Made by a program: the position numbers and the translations under genes. Source: Phascolarctobacterium sp. (GTDB taxonomy: Bacteria > Bacillota > Negativicutes > Acidaminococcales > Acidaminococcaceae). From it: 5,881 nt of DNA. The stretch is taken from positions 1 through 5,881 of the forward strand of contig JAKSOJ010000084.1 in the NCBI GenBank assembly GCA_024405645.1, written 5' to 3'. The notes under the pieces are model-generated. The model searched no databases. It had not been told where the DNA came from and was given only the letters and a program-made list of their open reading frames with translations. The stretch's first letter is position 1. Each line of letters starts with the position of its first letter. This document shows, piece by piece, positions 1 to 5,881 of the stretch.

Positions 1-21
1 GTTGCAGCAACTAATAAGTGA
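1..21 (+). CDS. possible 3' end of an upstream trp gene (trpD by gene order)
   Basis: Only a few codons of whatever precedes trpC are present. Read from base 1, the frame gives V-A-A-T-N-K and then TGA at 19-21, eight bases before the trpC start, which is the spacing expected inside a trp operon. Gene order in many Bacillota would make this the end of trpD, anthranilate phosphoribosyltransferase. The frame cannot be proven. Reading from base 3 gives a TAA at 12-14. Reading from base 2 stays open past the trpC start to about base 96 and begins L-Q-Q-L-I, which also resembles some TrpD tails. The identity is inferred from position only. Confidence 0.25.
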   Translation, partial: VAATNK

Positions 22-29
22 GATAATAA

Positions 30-806
30 ATGACTATTTTAGATACGATTGCAGCTTATGCAAAAATCAGAGTTGAAAATGATAGAGCTGCTCTTCCTCT
101 TGAAACTTTAAAAGAACTGATTCAAGGTAAGGGTGCAGGTTATAAATTTTTTGAGAATTTGAGGAAATCTGGTATCTCTTTTATCTGCGAGATAAAAAAG
201 GCAAGTCCTTCTAAAGGAATTATTTCCGAGGATTTTCCATATCAAGAGATTGCTAGGGAATATGAGGCTGCTGGTGCCGAAGCCATTTCTTGTTTGACGG
301 AACCGAAATGGTTTTTGGGTAGTGATGAAATCTTTAAGGAGGTTAGGGGGCTAGTTCAAACTCCCATGCTCCGCAAGGATTTCACTGTAGATCCTTATCA
401 AGTTTATCAAGCAAGACTTATGGGCGCCAATGCAGTGCTTCTCATTACTAGCTTGATGGATACGCAAACCCTATACAATTATCTTGCTCTTTGTGATGAT
501 CTCGGTCTTGCAGCTCTTGTAGAAACTCATGATGACAAGGAAATAGAGCAAGCGCTTAGTGCAGGAGCTCAAATAATTGGGGTTAACAATCGTAATCTTA
601 AGGATTTTAGTGTAGATATAAATAATAGTAAGCGTCTTCGAGAACTTGTTGGCACTAAAGCAATCTTCGTTGCTGAAAGTGGCATTAAGGGACCGGAAGA
701 CATAGCTCAACTTAAAAATGAAGGCGTTGACGCAGTACTCATTGGTGAAACATTGATGAGGGCAAAGGATAAGGCAGAGATGCTAAATTTGATGCGAAAC
801 GCATAA
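30..806 (+). CDS. trpC: indole-3-glycerol phosphate synthase
   Basis: This cytoplasmic TIM-barrel enzyme converts 1-(2-carboxyphenylamino)-1-deoxyribulose 5-phosphate to indole-3-glycerol phosphate, the step before tryptophan synthase. The 258-residue product has the usual single-domain length and is not fused to TrpF. Family landmarks are in order: CEIKKASPSKG at 53-63 (Glu54 and Lys56), RKDF at 115-118 with the general-acid lysine Lys116, LVE with Glu165, the VNNRNL strand at 185-190 (Asn186, Arg188), AESG at 215-218 (Glu216, Ser217) and the phosphate-binding IGE at 238-240. All expected catalytic positions are present. The ATG at 30 is the only start that keeps the normal N-terminal helix. 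Its ribosome site (GTGAG, 18-22) is weak, so translation may depend on ribosomes arriving from the upstream gene. Arginine is coded mostly by AGA/AGG (7 of 12), unlike trpB and trpA. TrpF follows after 37 nt. Confidence 0.97.
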   Translation: MTILDTIAAYAKIRVENDRAALPLETLKELIQGKGAGYKFFENLRKSGISFICEIKKASPSKGIISEDFPYQEIAREYEAAGAEAISCLTEPKWFLGSDEIFKEVRGLVQTPMLRKDFTVDPYQVYQARLMGANAVLLITSLMDTQTLYNYLALCDDLGLAALVETHDDKEIEQALSAGAQIIGVNNRNLKDFSVDINNSKRLRELVGTKAIFVAESGIKGPEDIAQLKNEGVDAVLIGETLMRAKDKAEMLNLMRNA

Positions 807-843
807 GCATAACTCAACGCTTAAGAGAACTAAAGGATAAACG

Positions 844-1440
844 ATGAAACTAATCAAAATCTGCGGACTTAAACGACAACTTGATATTGAGTATGTTAAT
901 CAATGTAAGCCAGATTTTGTTGGCTTTATCATTAACTTTCCAAAAAGTCATCGCAATCTAACTCCAGAGCAGGTCAAAGACTTGACGGAAGGATTAGATA
1001 AAGGTATAACTAAAGTTGGTGTTTTTGTTAATCAGCCTGTGGAGCTTGTTGCTGAGCTTTTAAATAACAATGTTATTGATATCGCTCAGTTACATGGTAA
1101 CGAAGATAATGCTTACATTGAAAAACTAAGACAGAAAACAGTCAAGGGCATATGGCAAGCTATCATCGTTCGCAAGGAAGAGGATTTGGCGCAAGCCAAG
1201 GCTAGTAAGGCTGATTTAGTTCTTCTAGATGCAGGGCAGGGCAGTGGACAAGCTTTCGACTGGGCCTTGCTTGCAAAGCTAGATAGAAGATTTGCTTTAG
1301 CTGGGGGATTGAATCTCGACAATCTTGAGGATGCAATGAAAACTAATGCGGTTCTTTTAGACGTATCCGGTGGTGTCGAAACAGATAAATTTAAAGACTT
1401 AGATAAAATCAAAAAATTCATCAATAAAGTTAGAAAGTGA
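844..1440 (+). CDS. trpF: phosphoribosylanthranilate isomerase
   Basis: The product catalyses the Amadori rearrangement of N-(5-phosphoribosyl)anthranilate to the substrate of TrpC. It is a 198-residue TIM barrel, within the normal range for a stand-alone TrpF. The N-terminal KICG places the catalytic base at Cys7. The catalytic acid is Asp129 in [10 protein letters not shown]. Other family signatures are VGFI at 26-29, the PKSHR segment ending in Arg37, VGVFVN at 58-63, QLHG at 82-85, LAGGL at 152-156 and the phosphate-binding DVSGGVE at 173-179. The ATG at 844 has an AAAGGA ribosome site at 832-837 with a 6-nt gap. The last codons contain the ribosome site for trpB, so the two genes are probably translationally coupled. 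Arginine codons again lean to AGA (4 of 7), as in trpC. Confidence 0.96.
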   Translation: MKLIKICGLKRQLDIEYVNQCKPDFVGFIINFPKSHRNLTPEQVKDLTEGLDKGITKVGVFVNQPVELVAELLNNNVIDIAQLHGNEDNAYIEKLRQKTVKGIWQAIIVRKEEDLAQAKASKADLVLLDAGQGSGQAFDWALLAKLDRRFALAGGLNLDNLEDAMKTNAVLLDVSGGVETDKFKDLDKIKKFINKVRK

Positions 1441-1443
1441 AGG
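1439..1443 (+). promoter_or_regulatory. ribosome binding site that decides the trpB start
   Basis: GAAGG lies across the trpF stop codon. Candidate trpB starts are GTG at 1437, ATG at 1446 and ATG at 1452. The gap from GAAGG is 2 nt to 1446 and 8 nt to 1452, while the GTG would overlap the site itself. Only 1452 has normal spacing, so I start trpB there. Confidence 0.7.
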
Positions 1444-1451
1444 TAATGAAC

Positions 1452-2642
1452 ATGGAAGCAAAAAACGGTCGTTTTGGTATTCATGGTGGGCAATACATCC
1501 CGGAAACCTTGATGAACGCAGTTATAGAATTGGAAAAGGCTTACAATCATTATAAAAATGATCCTGAATTCCAAAAAGAATTGCAAGATCTCTTTAATGA
1601 TTATGCAGGTCGTCCCTCTCGCCTGTACTATGCAGCAAAAATGACTGCTGATTTAGGCGGTGCAAAGATTTATTTAAAACGCGAGGACTTGAATCATACT
1701 GGCGCTCATAAAATTAACAACGTACTTGGTCAAGCTCTCCTGGCAAAGAAAATGGGTAAGACTCGTTTGATTGCTGAAACTGGCGCAGGTCAACATGGTG
1801 TTGCAACCGCAACCGCTGCTGCTCTCATGGGTATGGAATGTGTAGTATTCATGGGCAAGGAAGATACTGAACGTCAAGCTCTGAACGTTTATCGTATGCG
1901 TCTTATGGGTGCAACTGTTATTCCCGTAACCTCTGGCACTGCAACCTTAAAGGATGCTGTTTCCGAAGCAATGCGCGAATGGACTAACCGTATTGAAGAT
2001 ACTCACTATTGCCTGGGCTCTTGCATGGGTCCTCATCCATTCCCGACAATCGTGCGTGATTTCCAATCTGTAATCTCTAAAGAAATTAAAGAACAAATTC
2101 TTGAAAAAGAAGGCAGACTTCCTGATGCAGTAATTGCTTGCGTAGGTGGTGGTTCCAATGCTATTGGTGCTTTCTATAACTTTATCGAAGATAAAGAAGT
2201 TCGTCTTATTGGCTGTGAAGCTGCTGGCCGTGGCATTGATACCTTCGAAACTGCTGCAACCATCAACACTGGTAAATTAGGCATTTTCCATGGTATGAAA
2301 TCCTACTTCTGCCAAGATGAATATGGTCAAATTGCTCCAGTATATTCCATCTCCGCTGGTCTTGATTATCCTGGCATCGGACCTGAACATGCTAATCTCC
2401 ATGACATTGGTCGTGCTGAATATGTGCCCGTTACCGACGAAGAATCCGTTCAAGCTTTCGAATATCTGTCCCGTATGGAAGGTATCATCCCTGCAATTGA
2501 ATCTGCTCATGCACTTAGCTATGCCATGAAACTAGCTCCGACCATGAGCAAGGATCAAATTATTGTAGTTAATATTTCCGGTCGTGGTGATAAGGACTGT
2601 GCAGCAATTGCGCGTTACAGAGGGGAGAATATCTATGACTAA
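1452..2642 (+). CDS. trpB: tryptophan synthase beta chain
   Basis: This PLP enzyme condenses indole with L-serine to give tryptophan and acts in an alpha2-beta2 complex with TrpA. From the ATG at 1452 the protein has 396 residues, typical of TrpB1-type chains that pair with TrpA, and its numbering matches the Salmonella enzyme exactly at key sites. These are Lys87 in HTGAHKINN (Schiff base to PLP), Glu109 in AETGAGQHG (catalytic acid/base), GGGSNA at 232-237 (PLP phosphate cup), Asp305 in SAGLDYP, Glu350 in [10 protein letters not shown], and Ser376 in SGRGDKD near the pyridine nitrogen. Nothing is missing. Starting at the GTG at 1437 or the ATG at 1446 would add only 5 or 2 residues. Arginine is nearly always CGT/CGC (17 of 19), in contrast to the two genes before it. 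The end overlaps trpA by 8 nt. Confidence 0.97.
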   Translation: MEAKNGRFGIHGGQYIPETLMNAVIELEKAYNHYKNDPEFQKELQDLFNDYAGRPSRLYYAAKMTADLGGAKIYLKREDLNHTGAHKINNVLGQALLAKKMGKTRLIAETGAGQHGVATATAAALMGMECVVFMGKEDTERQALNVYRMRLMGATVIPVTSGTATLKDAVSEAMREWTNRIEDTHYCLGSCMGPHPFPTIVRDFQSVISKEIKEQILEKEGRLPDAVIACVGGGSNAIGAFYNFIEDKEVRLIGCEAAGRGIDTFETAATINTGKLGIFHGMKSYFCQDEYGQIAPVYSISAGLDYPGIGPEHANLHDIGRAEYVPVTDEESVQAFEYLSRMEGIIPAIESAHALSYAMKLAPTMSKDQIIVVNISGRGDKDCAAIARYRGENIYD

Positions 2643-3408
2643 GTTAGCTGATGCATTTAAAAATGGTAAAGCCTTTGTAGCTTTTATTACTTGTGGTGAT
2701 CCCACACTTGAAAATACTGCTAAAATCGTTCGTGAAGCTGTTAGAGCCGGTGCGGACTTAATCGAACTTGGCATTCCTTTCTCCGATCCTACTGCTGAAG
2801 GTCCTGTAATTCAAGGTGCTAATGTGCGTGCTCTTGCTGGTGGTGTTACTACTGATAAGATTTTCGATTTGGTTGTTGACCTTCGCAAGGACGTTAAGGT
2901 TCCTATGTTATTCATGACCTATGCCAATGTTGTTTTTTCCTATGGCATTGATCGTTTCTGCGCTAAATGCGCTGAAGTTGGCATTAATGGTATGATTCTA
3001 CCGGATGTTCCTTTTGAAGAAAAAGAAGAATTTGCTCCCACCTGTCGTAAATACGATTTGGATTTTGTAAGTCTTATTGCTCCGACTTCTGCTGATCGTA
3101 TTGCTAAAATCGCAGCTAGTGCTGAAGGCTTTGTATATTGCGTATCCTCTCTTGGCGTAACCGGTATGCGTAGTAATATTACTACCGACATTGGTGCTAT
3201 GGTTAAATTGGTTCGCGAGGCTAATCCGAGCATTCCTTGTGCTATTGGTTTTGGTATTTCTACACCTGAACAAGCTGCTAAGATGGCAAAAGAGGCTGAC
3301 GGTGTTATTGTTGGTTCTGCAATCGTAAATCGTGTGGCTGAATACGGCTTAGATGCTGCACCTGTAGTATACGAATATGTTAAGAGCATGAAAGACGCAA
3401 TTAGATAA
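2635..3408 (+). CDS. trpA: tryptophan synthase alpha chain, with Glu at the catalytic Asp60 position
   Basis: The product cleaves indole-3-glycerol phosphate to indole and glyceraldehyde 3-phosphate, and passes indole to TrpB through the inter-subunit tunnel. The chosen ATG at 2635 gives 257 residues. It follows the strong site AGGGGAG (2621-2627) by 7 nt and overlaps the trpB end by 8 nt. An upstream in-frame start at 2584 would add 17 residues that are just trpB sequence in another frame. The TIM-barrel signature ELGIPFSDP is at 44-52, with Glu44 equivalent to Salmonella Glu49. The next segment reads TAEGP, so Glu55 sits where Asp60 (LADGP) is expected. Other landmarks are the MTYANVV strand at 94-100, SLGVTG at 172-177 (loop 6), IGFGIS at 204-209 and GVIVGSAIV at 223-231. 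Arginine codons are mostly CGT/CGC (9 of 11). The stop codon coincides with the edge of a palindromic element. Confidence 0.96.
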   Translation: MTKLADAFKNGKAFVAFITCGDPTLENTAKIVREAVRAGADLIELGIPFSDPTAEGPVIQGANVRALAGGVTTDKIFDLVVDLRKDVKVPMLFMTYANVVFSYGIDRFCAKCAEVGINGMILPDVPFEEKEEFAPTCRKYDLDFVSLIAPTSADRIAKIAASAEGFVYCVSSLGVTGMRSNITTDIGAMVKLVREANPSIPCAIGFGISTPEQAAKMAKEADGVIVGSAIVNRVAEYGLDAAPVVYEYVKSMKDAIR

Positions 3409-3492
3409 TGCGCAATTCGTAATGCGCAATGCGTAATGAAGGAATCAAGCTGCGCTTGATGAATTATGATTTATAATTTATAATTTGCATTA
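3406..3492. repeat. 87-bp imperfect palindromic element, MITE- or REP-like
   Basis: The segment begins TAATGC and ends GCATTA, with further imperfect match inward (GCAATT against AATTTGC). Its centre is a perfect 7-bp hairpin, ATCAAGC-TGC-GCTTGAT (3444-3460). The left arm contains TAATGCGCAAT twice (3406-3416 and 3420-3430), followed by a related GCGTAATG. The right arm is AT-rich, with ATTTATAATTT-type repeats. It is too short to code for anything. The ends can be read as TA target duplications outside ATGC/GCAT inverted ends, as for small elements mobilised by IS630/mariner-type transposases, but this is inference. It overlaps the trpA stop codon. Other copies in the genome would be needed to confirm that it is a repeat family. 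Confidence 0.55.
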
Positions 3493-3519
3493 GCCTTTGT
3501 TGAAATAAATTGACTTTAT

Positions 3520-3561
3520 AATAAGGTTGTCGTGTTATTTACGATGACCTTATTTTCTTTT
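3520..3561 (+). terminator. rho-independent terminator of the trp operon
   Basis: A 14-bp stem pairs 3520-3533 (AATAAGGTTGTCGT) with 3541-3554 (ACGATGACCTTATT) around a 7-nt loop, GTTATTT. All 14 positions pair if two G-U wobbles are allowed. The right arm runs directly into TTCTTTT. The reverse strand has no comparable T-tract, so it acts in the + direction. It lies about 110 nt after the trpA stop, beyond the palindromic element, and separates the trp operon from murQ. Confidence 0.88.
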
Positions 3562-3690
3562 ATAATTTCGAAATTTTTGTATGTATATTTGAAACCTATG
3601 GTGAGTGGATTAATCCAATATCTCGTCTAAATACGAATCTTACAAGTTTTAAGGAGTTATTGTAAAAAGGGGTAGTTCTTCTGTCGATGT
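3562..3690. other. intergenic stretch without a recognisable gene
   Basis: About 130 bases between the trp terminator and the murQ promoter. I see no open frame with a ribosome site and a plausible start, and no tRNA or riboswitch that I recognise. Two small points stand out. One is a perfect 12-bp palindrome, TGGATTAATCCA, at 3606-3617. The other is an AAGGAG at 3651-3656 with no ATG, GTG or TTG opening a useful frame behind it. The palindrome could be an operator for a regulator of murQ, but it lies about 70 nt upstream of the -35 box. Confidence 0.5.
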
Positions 3691-3719
3691 TTTACCAACT
3701 ATAAATTTTGTGTTACAAT
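3691..3719 (+). promoter_or_regulatory. extended -10 promoter for murQ and the PTS gene
   Basis: A -35 box TTTACC (3691-3696) is followed by a 17-nt spacer and a -10 box TACAAT (3714-3719). TGT lies immediately before the -10, giving an extended -10 (TGn) element. Each hexamer differs from the vegetative sigma consensus at only one or two positions. Transcription would start near 3726, leaving a leader of about 30 nt before the murQ ATG. No cre-type catabolite operator was seen overlapping it. Confidence 0.72.
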
Positions 3720-3755
3720 TAATAATCATACAAATAATAAGAAAGAAGTATAAAT

Positions 3756-4664
3756 ATGCTTAATCTTAATGCTTTGTCTACGGAACAAAGAAATCCTAAA
3801 ACATTGAATATTGACAAGCTTTCTACTTTAGAACTTGTACAGGTTATAAATGAAGAAGACCAGGCTGTGCCTCAAGCAATTTCCCAAATCCTGCCAAAAA
3901 TTGCAGAGGCAATTGATTTGATTGCCAGTAAACTGGTCAATGGTGGTAGATTGTTCTATATTGGTGCTGGGACTAGTGGTCGTCTAGGTATTTTGGACGC
4001 TGTTGAATGTCCTCCTACCTTTAGTACTGATCCAGAGATGGTTCAAGGTCTTATTGCTGGTGGTACACCTGCCATTTTTAAGGCTCAAGAGGGTGCTGAG
4101 GATAGGGAAGAGCTCGGCGCTAATGATTTGCAGGCAAAGAATCTATGCGATAAAGATGTTGTTGTTGGTATTGCTGCCTCTGGTCGTACTCCGTACGTTA
4201 TTGGTGGCTTAAAATATGCACAATCTATTGGTATTAAAACCATTGGCATAGCATGCAGTGAAAACCCAGCGCTTGGAGAATTTTCCGATATTCTTTTGGT
4301 TGCCTTAGTTGGACCTGAAGTGATTACTGGCTCTACGAGATTAAAAGCAGGCACAGCTCAAAAGCTGATTTTGAACATGTTGTCTTCTGGTGCCATGATT
4401 AAGCTTGGCAAGGTATATGGAAATCTTATGGTTGATGTAAAATCTTCCAATAAAAAGCTAGAGGAACGTGCTAAACGTATTGTTATGACTGCTACAGGGG
4501 TAAGTGAGCAAGAGGCAATTGCTGCTTTATCCGAGTCTATGGGAAATGCCAAGACTGCAATTTTTATGCTTTTAGCAGGGGTTGATGCTGACTTAGCTCA
4601 TGTTCAGCTTGATAAAGCGCAAGGTAATTTGCGCAAAGCATTAGAGGGTTTACGTAATGAATAA
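3756..4664 (+). CDS. murQ: N-acetylmuramic acid 6-phosphate etherase
   Basis: This cytoplasmic enzyme cleaves the lactyl ether of MurNAc-6-phosphate to give GlcNAc-6-phosphate and D-lactate, in peptidoglycan sugar recycling. The 302 residues match the usual family length of about 300. The N-terminal TEQRNPKTLNID is followed by a SIS sugar-phosphate isomerase fold with GAGTSGRLG at 70-78 and AASGRTPYV at 140-148. The catalytic acids are present: Glu84 (LDAVE) and Glu115 (GAED), equivalent to Glu83 and Glu114 of the E. coli enzyme. GSTRLKAGT at 192-200 is the family signature between the SIS core and the helical C-terminal part (about 235-302). The ATG at 3756 follows a modest purine-rich site, AGAAAGAAG, by about 7 nt. 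It is the first gene after its own promoter, and its end overlaps the PTS gene by 8 nt, which argues for a joint import-and-cleavage pathway. Arginine codon use is mixed (4 of 10 AGR). Confidence 0.97.
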   Translation: MLNLNALSTEQRNPKTLNIDKLSTLELVQVINEEDQAVPQAISQILPKIAEAIDLIASKLVNGGRLFYIGAGTSGRLGILDAVECPPTFSTDPEMVQGLIAGGTPAIFKAQEGAEDREELGANDLQAKNLCDKDVVVGIAASGRTPYVIGGLKYAQSIGIKTIGIACSENPALGEFSDILLVALVGPEVITGSTRLKAGTAQKLILNMLSSGAMIKLGKVYGNLMVDVKSSNKKLEERAKRIVMTATGVSEQEAIAALSESMGNAKTAIFMLLAGVDADLAHVQLDKAQGNLRKALEGLRNE

Positions 4665-5881
4665 GGAAGAGTTAGCTAGACTTATTTACGAGTTAATTGG
4701 TCCCAAGAGTAATATCAAGGATTTGACCAATTGCATGACTCGTGTACGTGTGCAACTTCATAAAGAACCTTCTGATGAATCACTCAAAGCTATCAAGGGT
4801 GTTATGGGTGTTAACCATTCGGGCGAAGAATTACAAATTATCATTGGACCTGGTAAGGCTGCTGCGATTAAAAAGCTTATTCAAGGCATGATGGATGCAG
4901 AGCCTGAAATAGAAGAGAAGACTGAAATGTCTACAGAAACTCAGTCCAAGATAGAAGAAAAGGTTGAGGTTTCTTCGGAGGTTCAACCCATAAAAGAAAA
5001 TGAGGCTCCATTAAAGGAACCTCATGTCACCAAGGAAAAGCCCATCGAAGCGAAAAAGTCTGTTCAGGACCTAGCGAAGGCTGCTAAGGTTGGAGATGGC
5101 AAAGAGTTGCATAAAGCCATAAAAGAAAAGAATGCAACACCTGCCAAGCTTTTCCTAAAAAAGATTGCGAACATTTTTATGCCAATCATACCTGCCTTTA
5201 TCGGTTGTGGATTGATTACTGGCATTATTAATATTATTATTAAAATTGATCCAAGTCTTGCAAGTCTGCCTTTCGTGAAGATTCTCATGCTTGCTGGTAG
5301 TGCAGTGTTTTTTGGGTTGAATCTTTTTGTTGGTGTCAATGCTTCTAAAGAATTTGGAGGAACTCCCATCATTGGTGGCGTTTTAGCTGCTGTTCTAACT
5401 CAACCTGCATTAAATGGTATTGAGTTCATGGGCATGAGCTTTATCGCAGGACGAGGAGGCGTTATTGCAGTTATTCTCATAGCTGCCTTTGCGGCCTATC
5501 TAGAGAACTTGCTGCATAGAATTGTGCCTGATATTTTAGATTTATTTGTAACGCCATTGCTAACGATTATCATTTCCACCTTTGCTGCATTGATGATTTG
5601 CCAGCCTTTGGGTGGATTTTTGGCCGAAAGCATTGGTCAAGTTGCTACAAAAGCGATTGCTGGTGGGGGAGCAATTACAGGCTTTGTACTTGGTGGAACT
5701 TTCTTGCCAATGGTTATGGTTGGCATTCATCAGGGGTTGACTCCTATTCACGCACAGCTCTTGGCCAGCTTTGGTGTCAATATTCTTCTTCCGATTCTTG
5801 CAATGGCAGGAGCAGGTCAGGTTGGTGCTTCCTGTGCCGTTTACTTTAAGACACAAAATCAAGCTTTAAAGAAAACCGTAG
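4657..5881 (+). CDS. murP: PTS EIIBC permease, probably MurNAc-specific (MurP-like), cut by the window end
   Basis: This membrane permease would take up a sugar, likely MurNAc, and phosphorylate it at position 6 to feed MurQ. The ATG at 4657 follows AGAGGG (4643-4648) by 8 nt and overlaps murQ by 8 nt. The 408 visible codons stay open and run off the window; the C-terminus is missing. Residues 1-80 are an EIIB domain with the phosphorylated cysteine Cys26 in TNCMTRVRVQL. Residues about 81-160 form a hydrophilic Glu/Lys-rich linker with no aromatic residues. From about 161, KLFLKKIANIFMPIIPAF opens a EIIC domain of the sucrose/glucoside type, with hydrophobic segments near 170-195, 205-226, 235-250, 262-282, 294-318, 334-357 and 366-394. 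GIHQGLTPIHAQ at 356-367 is the substrate-site histidine region. No EIIA domain is visible, so phosphate would come from a separate EIIA unless one lies beyond the cut. The substrate is inferred from the murQ partnership; the PTS family call is firm. Confidence 0.88.
   Translation, partial: MNKEELARLIYELIGPKSNIKDLTNCMTRVRVQLHKEPSDESLKAIKGVMGVNHSGEELQIIIGPGKAAAIKKLIQGMMDAEPEIEEKTEMSTETQSKIEEKVEVSSEVQPIKENEAPLKEPHVTKEKPIEAKKSVQDLAKAAKVGDGKELHKAIKEKNATPAKLFLKKIANIFMPIIPAFIGCGLITGIINIIIKIDPSLASLPFVKILMLAGSAVFFGLNLFVGVNASKEFGGTPIIGGVLAAVLTQPALNGIEFMGMSFIAGRGGVIAVILIAAFAAYLENLLHRIVPDILDLFVTPLLTIIISTFAALMICQPLGGFLAESIGQVATKAIAGGGAITGFVLGGTFLPMVMVGIHQGLTPIHAQLLASFGVNILLPILAMAGAGQVGASCAVYFKTQNQALKKTV

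Noticed and set aside
1437..1451. GTG at 1437 as the trpB start
   Set aside because: The only Shine-Dalgarno match (GAAGG, 1439-1443) lies downstream of this codon, and TrpB numbering aligns exactly with Salmonella from the ATG at 1452.
1113..1586. 157-codon open frame on the minus strand across trpF and trpB
   Set aside because: It lies wholly opposite two clear genes, has no family features, and follows from their codon pattern.
2584..2634. Upstream in-frame extension of trpA by 17 residues
   Set aside because: The added residues are trpB coding sequence in another frame. The ATG at 2635 has the strong ribosome site and begins where TrpA proteins normally begin.
2940..3389. 149-codon open frame on the minus strand within trpA
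   Set aside because: It is a complement-strand shadow of trpA with no recognisable domain or ribosome site.
3444..3460. Hairpin ATCAAGC-TGC-GCTTGAT as the trp terminator
   Set aside because: It is not followed by a T-tract. It is the centre of the palindromic element, and a much better terminator lies at 3520-3561.
3517..3522. Perfect TATAAT as a promoter -10 box
   Set aside because: No acceptable -35 box lies 16-18 nt upstream, and any transcript would run straight into the terminator that overlaps it.
3598..3630. Ten-codon frame starting ATG-GTG-AGT as a leader peptide
   Set aside because: No ribosome site precedes it, it has no run of any regulatory amino acid, and no attenuator hairpin follows.
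5064..5372. 102-codon open frame on the minus strand within the PTS gene
   Set aside because: Its hydrophobic stretches simply mirror the membrane segments of the EIIC domain on the other strand.

Overview
The window comes from an AT-rich, low-GC bacterium. It has compact operons with purine-rich Shine-Dalgarno sites and an intrinsic terminator with a U-tract. The TrpA sequence is of a type I associate with Clostridia and related Bacillota. I place it in Bacillota (Clostridia or Negativicutes) from general impression only; nothing here fixes a genus. All genes are on the + strand.

Region 1 (start to about 3408) is the distal part of a tryptophan operon in the order trpC, trpF, trpB, trpA. 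The upstream end is cut off, so trpE/G/D and any leader or attenuator lie outside. The four enzymes are separate polypeptides and carry phosphoribosylanthranilate through to tryptophan: TrpF isomerises it, TrpC closes the indole ring, and TrpA and TrpB form the tryptophan synthase complex. Spacing is tight: 37 nt between trpC and trpF, 11 nt between trpF and the preferred trpB start, and an 8-nt overlap between trpB and trpA. The catalytic residues I checked are intact, except that TrpA has Glu where the enteric enzymes have the catalytic Asp60. Arginine codon choice shifts sharply between trpC-trpF and trpB-trpA.

Region 2 (3409-3755) has no convincing gene. It holds an 87-bp imperfect palindrome that starts at the trpA stop codon and looks like a miniature inverted-repeat element. 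After it come a strong rho-independent terminator for the trp operon, a short stretch with a 12-bp palindrome of unknown meaning, and a good extended -10 promoter for the next operon.

Region 3 (3756 to the end) is a cell-wall sugar recycling operon. It contains murQ (N-acetylmuramic acid 6-phosphate etherase) and an overlapping gene for a PTS EIIBC permease, probably the MurNAc transporter MurP, cut off by the window end. MurP would import and phosphorylate MurNAc, and MurQ would remove the lactyl ether to give GlcNAc-6-phosphate. The permease has a long, charged linker between its EIIB and EIIC domains.

This is mostly ordinary housekeeping and catabolic sequence. I did not find an undescribed system. 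The points most worth a second look are the element at the trpA stop, the TrpA Asp-to-Glu change and the EIIBC linker.
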